Below are positions 8,173-18,300 of a stretch of 64,000 bases of DNA, in pieces. Numbering within the stretch: position 1 is the first letter of the stretch; each line of letters starts with the position of its first letter. Source of the stretch: Massilia sp. UMI-21 (lineage in GTDB: Bacteria; Pseudomonadota; Gammaproteobacteria; Burkholderiales; Burkholderiaceae_D); the NCBI GenBank assembly GCA_015277795.1, contig CP063848.1, positions 3,410,001 to 3,474,000 of the forward strand. Reading direction: 5' to 3'. Both the position numbers and the translations under genes were made by a program. Below the pieces are notes generated by a model. The model did no database searches. It was not told the origin of the DNA and saw nothing but the letters and a program-made list of their open reading frames with translations.

Positions 8173-8523
8173 TTAACGCAGTGCGGCGGTGACGCAGACC
8201 TCGACCAGGCATGCGGGATTGGCCAGCTTGGCCTCCACGGTGGCGCGCGGCGGGGTGTGGCCCTGGGCGACCCACTCGTCCCAGACGCCGTTCATGCCGG
8301 CGAAATGCGCCATGTCGGCAATGAAGATCTGGCACGTCAGGATGCACGACTTGTCGCTGCCGGCTTCGCCAAGCAGACGGTCGACGTGGCCCAGCACCTC
8401 GCGCATCTGGCCATCGATCCCCTGGGTGGTGTCTTCGGCGATCTGGCCGGCCAGGTAGACGGTATCGTTGTGGATGGCGATTTCGGACAGGCGCTTGCCT
8501 ACGTGGAGTCGTTTGATTTCCAT
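8173..8523 (-). CDS. RidA family protein
   Basis: A 116-residue member of the YjgF/YER057c/UK114 (RidA) family, which form trimers and in the RidA branch hydrolyse reactive enamines/imines made by PLP enzymes. The family signature near the C-terminus is present as PPRATVEAKLANPACLVEVC, with the arginine that contacts substrate carboxylate in RidA. It is short for the family and starts directly with the first beta strand (MEIKRLHVGKRLSEIAIHND). It lies 19 bp upstream of relA on the same strand, so the two may be co-transcribed. The exact subfamily and substrate are not determined. Confidence 0.85.
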   Translation of the reverse strand: MEIKRLHVGKRLSEIAIHNDTVYLAGQIAEDTTQGIDGQMREVLGHVDRLLGEAGSDKSCILTCQIFIADMAHFAGMNGVWDEWVAQGHTPPRATVEAKLANPACLVEVCVTAALR

Positions 8524-8554
8524 AGCTGCTTTCTTATAAAACGTGGCGCAGGCC

Positions 8555-9436
8555 TCATGCCGCGCCGATTAAAAATTCTCGTGCTATCGCGATCTGGTCG
8601 GGGCGCACGAAGGTGGGCGCATGGCCGACGCCCGGGATTTCCACCAGCCACGGTGTCGGCCCGCGCGTACACATTTCCCGCGCCGTCTCGCGCGACAGCA
8701 GGTCGGACTGCTCGCCGCGCACCAGGAGCGTCGGGCAGCGGATCGCGTCCCAGGCCGACCACAAGGCCGCCTCGTCGCCGGCCGCCTGCTCCGGCGTGAT
8801 GGCGCGGAAGGGCTGGGCCAGGCCGAGGTCGTAGTGGCGCACCCACTCGCCGCCCGGCTCCTGGCGCAGCACGTCGCTGGCCAGCTTGAACCATTCTTCC
8901 TCGGTGTGCGGGCCGAAGGACATCGACACCGCCTTGACGTAGGCGGCGCCGGTGTCGAAGTCGGGGAAGCGGATGTCCTGCCCGATGTATTCGCCGATGC
9001 GGGCGATCGCGCCCTGGTCGAGTACCGGACCGATATCGTTGAGCACAAGCTTGCGCACCGGGGTGTCCTCCAGCGAGGCCAGCATCATGCCGATCAGCCC
9101 GCCCATCGAGGTGCCGAACCAGTGCACGCCCAGCGCGTCGTCGCGGGTGACGCGCGCGATCAGCGTGACCATGTCGGCGACGTACTGCGGCACCGTGTAG
9201 TGTTCCGGATCGCGCAGGCGGCCGGAGCGGCCGCGCCCGACCACGTCCGGACAGACCACCCGGTACGCGTCGCACAGCGCGCGCGCCAGGTGGTCGAAAT
9301 CGTCGGCCACGCGGGTGACGCCATGCACGCAGACCAGCACCTTCGGATTGAGCGGGTCGCCCCACTCCTTGTAGGCCATGCGGTGCAGGCCGGCGGGCGA
9401 ACTGCACTGCACGCTTTTTAATCTGGCTTCGCTCAT
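8555..9436 (-). CDS. Alpha/beta hydrolase
   Basis: A 293-residue cytosolic alpha/beta-fold hydrolase. The oxyanion/early-strand motif VCVHGVTR, nucleophile elbow GTSMGG, acid region VRGEQSDLL and catalytic histidine in IPGVGHAP are all in the expected order. A start at the ATG encoding MSEARLKSV is chosen because GGAGCGGAG precedes it; the open frame extends 14 codons upstream. It is divergent from bdhA with about 140 bp between, and lies 31 bp upstream of the RidA gene on the same strand. The substrate is unknown; the family includes esterases and C-C hydrolases. Confidence 0.82.
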   Translation of the reverse strand: MSEARLKSVQCSSPAGLHRMAYKEWGDPLNPKVLVCVHGVTRVADDFDHLARALCDAYRVVCPDVVGRGRSGRLRDPEHYTVPQYVADMVTLIARVTRDDALGVHWFGTSMGGLIGMMLASLEDTPVRKLVLNDIGPVLDQGAIARIGEYIGQDIRFPDFDTGAAYVKAVSMSFGPHTEEEWFKLASDVLRQEPGGEWVRHYDLGLAQPFRAITPEQAAGDEAALWSAWDAIRCPTLLVRGEQSDLLSRETAREMCTRGPTPWLVEIPGVGHAPTFVRPDQIAIAREFLIGAA

Positions 9437-9574
9437 CTCCGCTCCGTCATGGCTATATTCTTTGTTCTCGCATCGCACAGCGCCACGCAGTTCACCATTC
9501 TACCGGGCGTTGCGATTAGAATTCTACCAATTCTGAGGAAGCAAGCCCGATTACCCCCAAAACTAGAGGACGCA

Positions 9575-10369
9575 ATGAAATCCAGTATGCTCAGCGGTAA
9601 AACAGCTCTCGTCACCGGTTCGACCTCGGGCATCGGCCTGGGGATCGCCCGCTCGCTGGCCGAACAAGGCGCCAACATCGTCTTCAACGGCTTCGGCGAC
9701 GCCCAGCAGATCGAGAAGCTCTACGTCGACGTCGGCGCCGAGTTCGGCGTGCAGACGGCCTACCACAACGCCGACATGAGCAAGCCGGCCGAGATCGAGG
9801 CCATGATCGGCTTCGCCACCGAGAAGTTCGGCGGCGTCGACATCCTGGTCAACAACGCCGGCATCCAGCACGTGGCCAGCGTCGACGAATTCCCGCCCGA
9901 AAAGTGGGATGCGATCATCGCGATCAACCTGAGCTCGGCCTTCCACACCACCCGCCTGGCCCTGCCCGGCATGAAGAAGAAGAACTGGGGCCGCATCATC
10001 AACCTGGCCTCGGTGCACGGCCTGGTGGGGTCGAGCGGCAAGTCGGCCTACGTGGCCGCCAAGCACGGCCTGGTGGGCTTCACCAAGGTCACCGCGCTCG
10101 AGACGGCGCAAACCGGCGTGACCTGCAACGCGATCTGCCCGGGTTGGGTGCTGACGCCGCTGGTGCAGAAGCAGGTGGACGACCGCGCCGCGCGCGACGG
10201 CCTGAGCAACGACGCGGCCAAGAAAGCGCTGCTGAGCGAGAAGCAGCCCTCCGGCGACTTCGTCACCCCGGCCGAACTGGGCGCGCTGGCCGTGTTCTTC
10301 TGCAGCCCGGCCGGCGACCAGGTGCGCGGCGTGGCCTGGAACATGGACGGCGGCTGGGCCGCGCAATAA
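9575..10369 (+). CDS. bdhA: 3-hydroxybutyrate dehydrogenase
   Basis: A 264-residue short-chain dehydrogenase that oxidises D-3-hydroxybutyrate to acetoacetate with NAD+, a step in use of poly-3-hydroxybutyrate. The cofactor motif TGSTSGIGLG, the NNAG motif, and the catalytic Ser-Tyr-Lys (YVAAKHG) are present. Segments such as IQHVASVDEFPPEKWD, CPGWVLTPLVQKQ and the C-terminal MDGGW are typical of bacterial 3-hydroxybutyrate dehydrogenases. The start follows AGAGGA by 5 nt; an in-frame upstream ATG at 9449 lacks such a site. The scoAB genes at 25.7-27.0 kb encode the next step. Confidence 0.92.
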   Translation: MKSSMLSGKTALVTGSTSGIGLGIARSLAEQGANIVFNGFGDAQQIEKLYVDVGAEFGVQTAYHNADMSKPAEIEAMIGFATEKFGGVDILVNNAGIQHVASVDEFPPEKWDAIIAINLSSAFHTTRLALPGMKKKNWGRIINLASVHGLVGSSGKSAYVAAKHGLVGFTKVTALETAQTGVTCNAICPGWVLTPLVQKQVDDRAARDGLSNDAAKKALLSEKQPSGDFVTPAELGALAVFFCSPAGDQVRGVAWNMDGGWAAQ

Positions 10370-10377
10370 GGTCCCCC

Positions 10378-10758
10378 ATGAGCCAGCGCCTCGACGAACA
10401 GGAACTGCAAACCGCCTGCCTGGACCTGGCCCGGCTCGTGCTGGCCGCCGGCCAGCCGCAGGTGTCGAACGACATCCTCGAGACGCTGGCCGACCGCTTC
10501 CAGCGCGAAGTGCTCGATTTCGCGCCCGGCATCGCCCGTGCCGGGCGCGACCCCAACCTCTTGACACGCGCGGTGTACTACCTGATCGACGCCCACGCCC
10601 TGCCCCTCATGGGCACCGACATGGAATGGTTCCGCCAGACCCTGGTGTGCCTGGTGGAGTTGGCGACGCCCAGTATTGCGCTATCCGATAAGGGCGGCGC
10701 CTTCCTGCGTGACGTGCAGTTGGGGGTCGAGCAGTCGCTCGGAGACCTGGAGGGCTGA
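10378..10758 (+). CDS. Hypothetical protein downstream of bdhA
   Basis: A 126-residue, Leu/Ala-rich, mostly helical protein with no signal peptide or membrane segment and no motif I recognise. It begins 8 bp after the bdhA stop, so the two are probably one transcript, and the codon use matches its neighbours. The arrangement suggests a role connected with 3-hydroxybutyrate metabolism, but nothing in the sequence itself shows a function. Confidence 0.6.
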   Translation: MSQRLDEQELQTACLDLARLVLAAGQPQVSNDILETLADRFQREVLDFAPGIARAGRDPNLLTRAVYYLIDAHALPLMGTDMEWFRQTLVCLVELATPSIALSDKGGAFLRDVQLGVEQSLGDLEG

Positions 10759-10960
10759 GCCCGCCACCGAAGCGGATAGGCGTGCCGGGACGTCCACACA
10801 GTGCAGCGGTCTGTTGGTAAACTTTACATTCCGGGATGCCCGCAACGGATGACAGCGCTTACGCTGGGGATAAGTTATTGATTTGAATAAAGATAATTGC
10901 CACCTGGAATGTATTGGTACGCGTTTTGCTTATGTGGGAATGGCAACTGATATTCACATA

Positions 10961-10987
10961 TAACCAATAACCAATAACCAATAACCA
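10961..10987. repeat. Short tandem repeat (AACCAAT unit) before the PEP-CTERM gene
   Basis: Four nearly perfect copies of the 7-nt unit ATAACCA lie immediately upstream of the ribosome-binding site of the PEP-CTERM gene. Such AT-rich 7-mers between promoter and start could vary in number by slippage and alter spacing or translation. Confidence 0.7.
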
Positions 10988-10999
10988 GGAATCCTGAAC

Positions 11000-11647
11000 A
11001 TGCGCTCCATGAAAACCATCTTCGCCATCGCCGCCATGTCGACCGCGGCGGCAGCCCAGGCCGCATTTATCCCATCCGGCATCCAGACCAAGGTGTCGAC
11101 TGCACAGGTCGCGAACTGGGGCTGGACCACCTGCTACGAAGACGCCGGCTCCAGCAACGCGTCGATCGACAGCGTCAAGTCGGCCTGCTCGGGCAAATAC
11201 GTGATGATGGCCAGCAAAACGGATGCCGATACCTTCGGCATCCTGGCCGCCGCCTTGCGCGAGGATGTGTTCTTCGATACCGGCAACTACAATAACGTGA
11301 CCCACACCGCCAACGGCGCGGAGTGGTACTTCAGCACCAGCTGGTCGATGGGCTTTACCGCACTGGGCAATACGGTCGTGCGCAATTCCTGCGATACCAA
11401 TCTGGCTGGCTGGAATGGTGGATCCAGCACGGTCGGCGCCTGCTGGCATACCTACAACAACACCATGAGCGGCGGCTGGGGCTTCAACAATGGCGACGGC
11501 TGGCAGTACATCACTAATCGCACCCTCCTGATGTCCAACGGGCCGGACGGCGCGGTACCGGAACCGGGCAGCTTCCTGCTCCTCGGCCTGGGCGTACTCG
11601 GACTGGGCGCGGCGCGCAGGCTGCGCGTGTCAAGCAAGCGCATTTAA
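11000..11647 (+). CDS. PEP-CTERM sorting domain protein
   Basis: A 215-residue exported protein. The signal peptide (MRSMKTIFAIAAMSTAAAAQAAF) is cut near residue 22, and the C-terminus has the sorting signature VPEPGSFLLLGLGVLGLG followed by a basic tail, which exosortase recognises. The middle (about 25-185) is Trp-, Tyr- and Ser-rich with several Cys and resembles no domain I can name. In this system the protein is processed at the membrane and released into the envelope or extracellular matrix. No exosortase is in the window, so it must lie elsewhere. A ribosome site CAGGA is 9 nt before the start. Confidence 0.88.
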   Translation: MRSMKTIFAIAAMSTAAAAQAAFIPSGIQTKVSTAQVANWGWTTCYEDAGSSNASIDSVKSACSGKYVMMASKTDADTFGILAAALREDVFFDTGNYNNVTHTANGAEWYFSTSWSMGFTALGNTVVRNSCDTNLAGWNGGSSTVGACWHTYNNTMSGGWGFNNGDGWQYITNRTLLMSNGPDGAVPEPGSFLLLGLGVLGLGAARRLRVSSKRI

Positions 11648-11754
11648 GGATACGTCGGGGTTCCACGGGCCGGCCGGGCGCACGGAGGAGTAAAGGCGCA
11701 AGACTCCGCTATGATGGCGTTTTTCCAATCCAGAAAGACAAGAGGAAAACACCC

Positions 11755-13068
11755 ATGCGAATCCGCGCCAGGCAGCTTGCCCTTTCCATGTCCACGGCCC
11801 TGGCCGCCCTTGCCCCGGCCTTTGCTCAGTCGCAGGCCGCGCAGCAGGTCGCCCCGCCCCGCCCGGTCCTGATCACGGCGGAACAGGTCTGGACCGGCGA
11901 AGGCGCTCCGCACCCCGGCTGGGGCGTGCTGGTCGCCCAGGGCCGCATCCAGGCAGTCGGCCCGCTGGCGACGATGACGGTGCCGGCCGACGCCGAACGC
12001 ATCAGCCTACCCGGCAAGACCCTGACCCCGGGCATGATCGACCTGCACTCGCACGTGCTGCTGCACCCCTACAACGAGACGACCTGGGACGACCAGGTGA
12101 TCAAGGAGCCGGTCGCCTATCGCATCATGCTGGCCGGCCGCCATGCGGCGGCTACTTTGCAGGCTGGTTTTACCACCCTGCGCGACCTCGGCACCGAGGG
12201 CGCCGGCTACGCCGACGTCGGCATCAAGCGCGCCATCGACGAAGGGGTGGCGCCGGGGCCGCGCCTGGCGATCGCCACCAAAGCCATCGTGGCCAGCTAC
12301 AGCTACGGCCCGGCCGAACGCAGCTACCGGCCCGACATGGAGATTCCCTACGGCGCGCAAGCAGCCACCGGCATCGACGAGGTCACCAAGGCCGTGCGCG
12401 AGCAGTCGGCGCGCGGCGCGGACTGGATCAAGATCTACGGCGACTACCGCACCGGCATCGACGGCACCGCGCGCCCGACCTTCACGATGGAAGAGATGAA
12501 GGCGATGGTCGCCGCCACCCACGTCACCGGCCGCAAGGTCGCGGTGCACGCCAGCAGCGACGACGCGATCCGCATGGCGGTGCTGGCCGGAGCCGACACC
12601 ATCGAGCATGGCTATGGCGCCCTCGAGGCGACTTTCCGCCTGATGAAGGAGCGCGGCACGGCCTATATTCCGACCTTGACCGCGCCGGAAGCGACCGGCG
12701 AATATTTCCAGAAGCACGTGCGCGGCGGCGCCCCGACGCCCGCCATGCGGCAGGCCCACCGCGCCTTCGCGCTGGCGCGCAAGCTGGGAGTCACGATCGG
12801 CAACGGCAGCGACGTCGGCGTGTTCGCCCACGGGACCAATGCGCGCGAACTGGCATGGATGGTCAAGCTGGGCATGTCGCCGCTGGAAGCGATGCGGGCG
12901 GCGACCGTGGTGGCGGCGGAGATCCTCGGCAGGCCGGACCTGGGGCAGCTCAAGCCAGGCGCGCTGGCGGACGTGGTGGCGCTGGACGGCGACCCGACCC
13001 GGGACATCGGCGCGGCATCCCGGGTGGGCTTCGTGATGAAAGGCGGCGAGGTATTCAGGCGGCCTTGA
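11755..13068 (+). CDS. Exported metal-dependent amidohydrolase
   Basis: A 437-residue amidohydrolase-superfamily enzyme with a signal peptide ending near AFAQS (residue 25), so it acts in the periplasm. The metal-site motif HSH appears in MIDLHSHVLLHP, followed by further ligands in VAVHASSDDAI and IEHGYG, and the final Asp in IGNGSDVGVF. This arrangement matches imidazolonepropionase-like and Xaa-Pro/dipeptidase-like amidohydrolases that cleave peptides or similar amides. The substrate cannot be read from sequence. The ribosome site AGAGGAAAA lies shortly upstream. It is a single gene between the PEP-CTERM gene and dctA. Confidence 0.85.
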   Translation: MRIRARQLALSMSTALAALAPAFAQSQAAQQVAPPRPVLITAEQVWTGEGAPHPGWGVLVAQGRIQAVGPLATMTVPADAERISLPGKTLTPGMIDLHSHVLLHPYNETTWDDQVIKEPVAYRIMLAGRHAAATLQAGFTTLRDLGTEGAGYADVGIKRAIDEGVAPGPRLAIATKAIVASYSYGPAERSYRPDMEIPYGAQAATGIDEVTKAVREQSARGADWIKIYGDYRTGIDGTARPTFTMEEMKAMVAATHVTGRKVAVHASSDDAIRMAVLAGADTIEHGYGALEATFRLMKERGTAYIPTLTAPEATGEYFQKHVRGGAPTPAMRQAHRAFALARKLGVTIGNGSDVGVFAHGTNARELAWMVKLGMSPLEAMRAATVVAAEILGRPDLGQLKPGALADVVALDGDPTRDIGAASRVGFVMKGGEVFRRP

Positions 13069-13207
13069 GCCCGTGCCGAAAATACCACGGGCCAAGGCAT
13101 CCGCATATCGGATAACAAGTTATAAGGCCTGCGGATATCCACAATAGATGCGGCGACAGGCTTCCATGATGATGGCAACACCATAAACTTCTCTTTGAAG
13201 AGTTGCC

Positions 13208-14521
13208 ATGAAAAAGCCTTTTTATAAAGTCCTGTATGTCCAGGTGCTGTTCGCCATCGTGCTTGGCGTGCTGCTCGGGGTGTTCTACCCCGAACTGGGC
13301 GCCAAGATGAAGCCCTTGGGAGACGGCTTCATCAAGCTTATCAAGATGATCATCGCGCCGGTGATCTTCTGTACCGTGGTTGCCGGCATCGCCGGCATGC
13401 AGGACATGAAGAAGATCGGCCGCGTCGGCGGCAAGGCACTGCTCTACTTCGAAGTGGTCTCGACCTTCGCGCTGGCCATCGGCCTGGTGGTCGCCAACGT
13501 ACTGAAACCCGGCGCCGGCTTCAACGTCGACCCGGCCCACCTGGACGCCTCGTCGATCGCCAAGTACACCGAGAAGGCCAAGGACCAGAGCACGATCGAC
13601 TTCGTGATGAACATCATCCCGAACACCTTCGTGGATGCCTTCGCCAAGGGCGACATCCTGCAGGTCTTGCTGATCGCGCTGCTGTTCGGCTTCTCGCTGT
13701 CGATGCTGGGCGAGCGCGGCCGCCCGGTGACCAAGCTGATCGACGACTTCTCGCACGTCATCTTCGGCGTCGTGAACATCGTCATGAAAGCCGCCCCGAT
13801 CGGCGCCTTCGGCGCCATGGCCTTCACCATCGGCAAATACGGCCTGGCCTCGCTGCTGCCGCTGGCCAAGCTGATGGGCTCCTTCTACCTGACCTGCTTC
13901 CTGTTCGTCGGCGTGGTGCTGGGCTTCATCGCCAAAATGACCGGCTTCTCGGTGTTCCGCTTCATCCGGTACATCAAGGAAGAACTGCTGATCGTGCTCG
14001 GCACCAGCTCGTCGGAAAGCGCCCTGCCGGCCCTGATGCGTAAACTCGAGCGCCTCGGCTGCTCCAAGCCGGTGGTCGGCCTGGTGGTCCCGACCGGCTA
14101 CTCGTTCAACCTGGACGGCACCAACATCTACATGACGATGGCGGCCCTGTTCGTGGCCCAGGCCACCAACACCGAGTTGACCCTGATGCAGGAATTGACC
14201 ATCCTGGCGGTGGCGATGCTGACCTCGAAAGGCGCCTCGGGCATCACCGGCGCCGGCTTCATCACCCTGGCCGCCACCCTGGCCGTGGTCCCGACCATCC
14301 CGGTGGCCGGCATGGCCCTGATCCTCGGCATCGACCGCTTCATGAGCGAGGCGCGCGCGCTGACCAACTTCGTCGGCAACGGCGTGGCCACGGTGGTGGT
14401 GTCGAAGTGGGAAAAGGAGCTCGACGTGCAGCGCATGGACGACGTGCTGCACGGCCGCGTGCCGGTCGAGGGCGGCGTCGCGCCGACCCCGGAGCTGGAG
14501 CCGGTGCGCGTGGCCGCCTGA
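13208..14521 (+). CDS. dctA: C4-dicarboxylate transporter DctA
   Basis: A 437-residue inner-membrane symporter of the dicarboxylate/amino acid:cation family that imports succinate, fumarate and malate. The family's signatures are present: [13 protein letters not shown] (serine-rich re-entrant loop), the NLDGTNIYM motif and [14 protein letters not shown]. About eight membrane segments and two re-entrant loops fit the fold. It is followed by a terminator whose T-tract contains an inserted IS remnant. It stands alone, without the dctBD two-component genes nearby. Confidence 0.95.
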   Translation: MKKPFYKVLYVQVLFAIVLGVLLGVFYPELGAKMKPLGDGFIKLIKMIIAPVIFCTVVAGIAGMQDMKKIGRVGGKALLYFEVVSTFALAIGLVVANVLKPGAGFNVDPAHLDASSIAKYTEKAKDQSTIDFVMNIIPNTFVDAFAKGDILQVLLIALLFGFSLSMLGERGRPVTKLIDDFSHVIFGVVNIVMKAAPIGAFGAMAFTIGKYGLASLLPLAKLMGSFYLTCFLFVGVVLGFIAKMTGFSVFRFIRYIKEELLIVLGTSSSESALPALMRKLERLGCSKPVVGLVVPTGYSFNLDGTNIYMTMAALFVAQATNTELTLMQELTILAVAMLTSKGASGITGAGFITLAATLAVVPTIPVAGMALILGIDRFMSEARALTNFVGNGVATVVVSKWEKELDVQRMDDVLHGRVPVEGGVAPTPELEPVRVAA

Positions 14522-14540
14522 TCTCACCCGGTCCGACCCG

Positions 14541-14570
14541 AAAACCGCATCTCCGGATGCGGTTTTTTTT
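14541..14570 (+). terminator. Rho-independent terminator of dctA, interrupted by an IS
   Basis: An 11-bp stem (AAAACCGCATC/GATGCGGTTTT) with a TCCG loop is followed by eight T. The T-tract is the insertion site of the element at 14571-15140, so the tract is now duplicated on the far side (15141-15147). Confidence 0.85.
14563..14570. repeat. Target-site duplication, left copy
   Basis: Eight T directly before the left end of the IS1595-family element. The other flank (15141-15148) is seven T and G, so 7 of 8 match, consistent with the 8-bp duplication made by this family. Confidence 0.6.
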
Positions 14571-15140
14571 GGCGCTGTCCTCTTTATCTGTTGATGACGC
14601 CGATCGCGATGCGCAACAACTGTTCCGCAGTAATTACCCGTGCGCCGTCAAGCGCCCGGTGCCAACCCAGGTAGTTCGGCAGGTAGCGCGATGCCACGCC
14701 GCGGTCGCGTGCCACCAGAATGCAGTCGAGCTCGTTCGAGATGCCGCGCTGACGTGCCGCGCCGCCTCGCTTTCTCGGCGCCCGGTCCAGCTTGCGCGCG
14801 CCTTTTTGCGATTCCAGGATGAACATTTCATCGGCCTCGACGATGCCGTTCAGTTGCTCTGGCTGGTCGTGCTTGACCCGGTCGACGAAGCGGTGGCGCC
14901 AGCGAAACGCGGTGTTGCGGTGCACGCCCACGTCAAGCGCGGCGCGGCGCACCGATTTGACCTCCATCAACGCGTCCAGGTAGTCGAGCCATTTTTCGCG
15001 CAGCCGCAGCCGCGCAAAAGGCGTGCCGCTCAGGTCGTTGAAGCTGCGGCCGCATTCCCTGCAGCGGTAGCGCTGCAGGCCGTTGGCATGGCCGTGCCTC
15101 AGCAGTTCATGCCTCATCCATAGTTAACGCTGACAGAGCC
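14571..15140 (-). mobile_element. Internally deleted IS1595-family element (ISPna2-like)
   Basis: A 570-bp element with imperfect terminal inverted repeats: GGCGCTGTCCTCTTTATCTG at 14571 and, reading inward from 15140 on the minus strand, GGCTCTGTCAGCGTTAACTA. It is flanked by a probable 8-bp target duplication in the dctA terminator T-tract. Full elements of this type are about 1.05 kb, so about 450-500 bp are missing, all internal; both ends are kept, so it could still be moved in trans. Confidence 0.8.
14584..15117 (-). pseudogene. Truncated IS1595-family transposase with in-frame internal deletion
   Basis: A 177-codon open frame that aligns in two parts with ISPna2-type transposases (about 320 aa). 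It begins at HGHANGLQRYRCRECGRSF, the second half of the N-terminal zinc ribbon; the preceding CPxC knuckle and about 50 residues are absent, with an in-frame TAA just upstream. The helix-turn-helix (VRRAALDVGVHRNTAFRWRH) and first catalytic region (EADEMFI) follow. After CILVARDR it jumps to GVASRYLPNYLGWHRALD, which is the C-terminal end of the family, so about 90 residues carrying the remaining catalytic residues are missing. It cannot be active. Confidence 0.85.
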
Positions 15141-15148
15141 TTTTTTTG
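15141..15148. repeat. Target-site duplication, right copy
   Basis: TTTTTTTG directly after the right end of the IS1595-family element, matching 7 of 8 bases of the left copy at 14563-14570. Confidence 0.6.
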
Positions 15149-15328
15149 TCCAGGGCACGCTACCCAATCGCGGCAAATGCCGGCATTCTGCAAACAACTG
15201 TTTTCAAATGTGACCGAAAAGCCTTGATTTTTCATTAACATCATTTTGAACACCTCCCTATGTCCCCGTAAAATGCTTGCCACATAGAAAAAATGCTTCC
15301 GCAAGCACAACCATTACTAGGACACGCC

Positions 15329-18300
15329 ATGCCTGAACAATCCACCGCCCCCCGCCAGGAAATCGCCTTCGTCAACGGCAACCTGGCGGACCTGCAGACG
15401 CTCATTGCAGGCATGCGTCCGGACATCGAGATCATCTTGCTGGACCCCGCCGGAGACGGCCTGGCGCAGATCGCGCGCACCCTGGCCGGCCGCGCGGACC
15501 TCGATGCGATCCATCTGATCGGCCACGGCGCATCCGGCCTGCTCGCACTCGGCGACCTCACGCTCGATGCCGCCTACCTGAAGCAGCATGCCGACGTGCT
15601 GGCCGATATCGGCGCCGCGCTGGCCGAGGACGGCGACATCCTGCTGTATGGCTGCGACACCGGCGCCGGCAGCGCCGGCGCGCAATTCCTGCAAACCCTG
15701 GCCCAGGCCACGGGCGCCGATGTCGCCGCTTCCGACGACGCCACCGGCGGCGCTGCCGCGGGCGGCGATTGGAAACTCGAAGTCACTGCCGGCCAAGTCG
15801 ACAGCGCCGCGGCCATCGCGGACGGCGCCGCCTGGTCGCCGATCCTGGCGCTGAGCGCGGGCACCGTCCATACCTATGGCGAGAACACCTGGGCCTTCAG
15901 CAGCCTGGCGCAGGACGCGGCCGGCAACATCTACCTCGCCCACAAGCTGGACTCGACGGCGATCTCGCTCAAGCAGTGGAACGGCAGCGCATGGACCGAG
16001 CTGACCCAACTGACCACGGCGATGACCGGCGACACCTCGTTCTCCGACGACCTGGACCTGAAGGTCGACGCCGACGGCAACCTCGACCTGATGTTCCGGC
16101 ACGCGAAAAACGTGACCAGCGGCATCGACTCGCTGCGCGGCATCAAATTCGGCGAGTTCGACATGGGTACCCGGACCTGGACAACCACCCTGGTCGAGCA
16201 GTCCTCGCACCCGAGCGGCTGGCTGAACTACGACGACCCGAGCATGACGATCGACGCCGCCGGCAGGCTGCACGTGGTGTACAACTTCGACGACGCATCG
16301 GTCCACGACTACTACATCAGGTACGCGACCAGCGCCGACGGCGGCGCCAGCTGGGCCACCTCGACCGTCCTGAAGACCACCATCGACGGCGTCGACGAAC
16401 TCAAGGACCCGACCGTGGAGGTCGACGGCGCCGGCAACGTCCACCTGTTCTACATCCGCGAGGACAACCAGAATACCTACTACGGCAACCTCTACTACGC
16501 CACCAAGGCCGCCGGCAGCAGCACCTGGTCGGCTTCCACGAAAATCGCCGACGCGCTCACCTCGGCCTTCACCATGGCGACCGACGGCGCCGGCCACTTC
16601 CACATCGGCTATTCGCTGCGCACCACGAACGACCAGAACGTCACGACGGGCTCCAAGCTGAACATCCTGAGCAACGCGTCCGGCAGCTGGTCGACCGAAA
16701 CGGCGCTGCAGGATGCGCGCACGAACTCCATCGGCGGCCTGCAACTGGCCGACGGCAAACTCCACATGCTGGTCAATTCGCGCACCCTGGACCGCTCGGC
16801 AACCGAAATCTACGTGATGCGCGAGGATGCCGGCACCTGGCAGAAAGGCTACCAGGGCGAAGCGGTCTTGCCCGCGCTCAGCACCGAGTCCAGCAGCCAG
16901 TACTTCGCGGAACGCAGCTTCCTGGTCAAGGAAGACGGGACCATCATGGTGGTTGCGGAAGACGGCGGCACGCCGAACCTGCGCAACATCTACTTCACCG
17001 CCGGCAGCTCCAGCGACTTCGGCCTGGTCAGCAATGCCGCGCCGGTCGTGAGCGACCTGCACGGCGACACGACCGCCTTCACGCCGGGCGCCGACCCGAT
17101 GCTCGACGGCGCCTACATCGACGACCAGATGATCGGCGATCCGGTCGCCGTCACCGATGCCGACAGCAGCGACTTCGACGGCGGCGCCCTGACGATCAGC
17201 CGCAGCTCGGGCACCGCCGACGGCAGCTTCGTGTTCGACTTCGTCGGCAGCGGCCTGCTCGCCTTCGGCAGCGACAGCAATAGCGCGGACGGCACGATCC
17301 ACGCCGGCGACAAGCTGTTCCTGGACGTCGGCGGAGTCTGGATCGAGATCGGCCAGGTCGACGCCCTCCGCGACGGCCAGGCCGGGCGCGACCTCGTGAT
17401 CCACTTCAGCGGCGCAAATGCCACCCCGGCCGCGGCCGAAGAACTGATCAAGTTCATGATGTTCACCGCGCCGAGCGCCGGCCAGCGTGTGTTCTCGCTG
17501 ACGGTCGACGACGGCGCGGGCGGCGTTTCCGTTCCGGCCAGTTTCGCCATGACCGGACGCGACGTCGTGGCGCCGGCCGTCACCGACATCAGCTCGAGCA
17601 CCGCGAACGGCGTCTACAAGGCCGGCGCCGCCATCCTGATCCAGGTGCAGTTCTCGGAAGCGGTCCTGGTCACCGGCGCGCCGACCCTGCTGCTCGATAA
17701 CGGCGGCGTCGCCACCCACGTCGGCGGCAGCGGCGACACCCTGGTGTTCAGCTACACCGTGCAAGCGGGCCAGATCTCGCCCGATCTCGACGTCGCCGGA
17801 ACCGGCGCGCTCCAGCTCAACGGCGGCAGCATCCAAGATGCTGCCGGCAACACCGCCAACCTGACCCTGCCCGCCCCCGGCACCGCCGGCTCGCTCGGCG
17901 CCAACAAGGCGATCGCGGTCGACGGTGCGGCTCCGACCGACATCGCCCTCAGCAATGCCGCGATCACCACCCTGGACGGCGCCCACGCCGTGGTCGGCAC
18001 GCTGAGCAGCGTCGACGCCAACGCCCAGGACAGCTTCAGCTACAGCCTGGTGAGCGGCGCCGGCGCGACCGACAACGCCGCCTTCGAGATCGCCGGCGGC
18101 GTGCTGCGCGCGCTCGATGCCGCCACCCTCGGCGACGGCGCCAGGTCGGTACGCGTGCGCACCACCGATGCAGCCGGCAACACCTACGAAGAAGCCTTCT
18201 CGATCGCGGTCAGCTCGCCGCCGACGGTGGCGATCAGCGCCAGCCAGGCCACGCTCGGCGCAGGCGGCGCCGCCCTGGTCACCTTCACCTTCAGCAAGAC

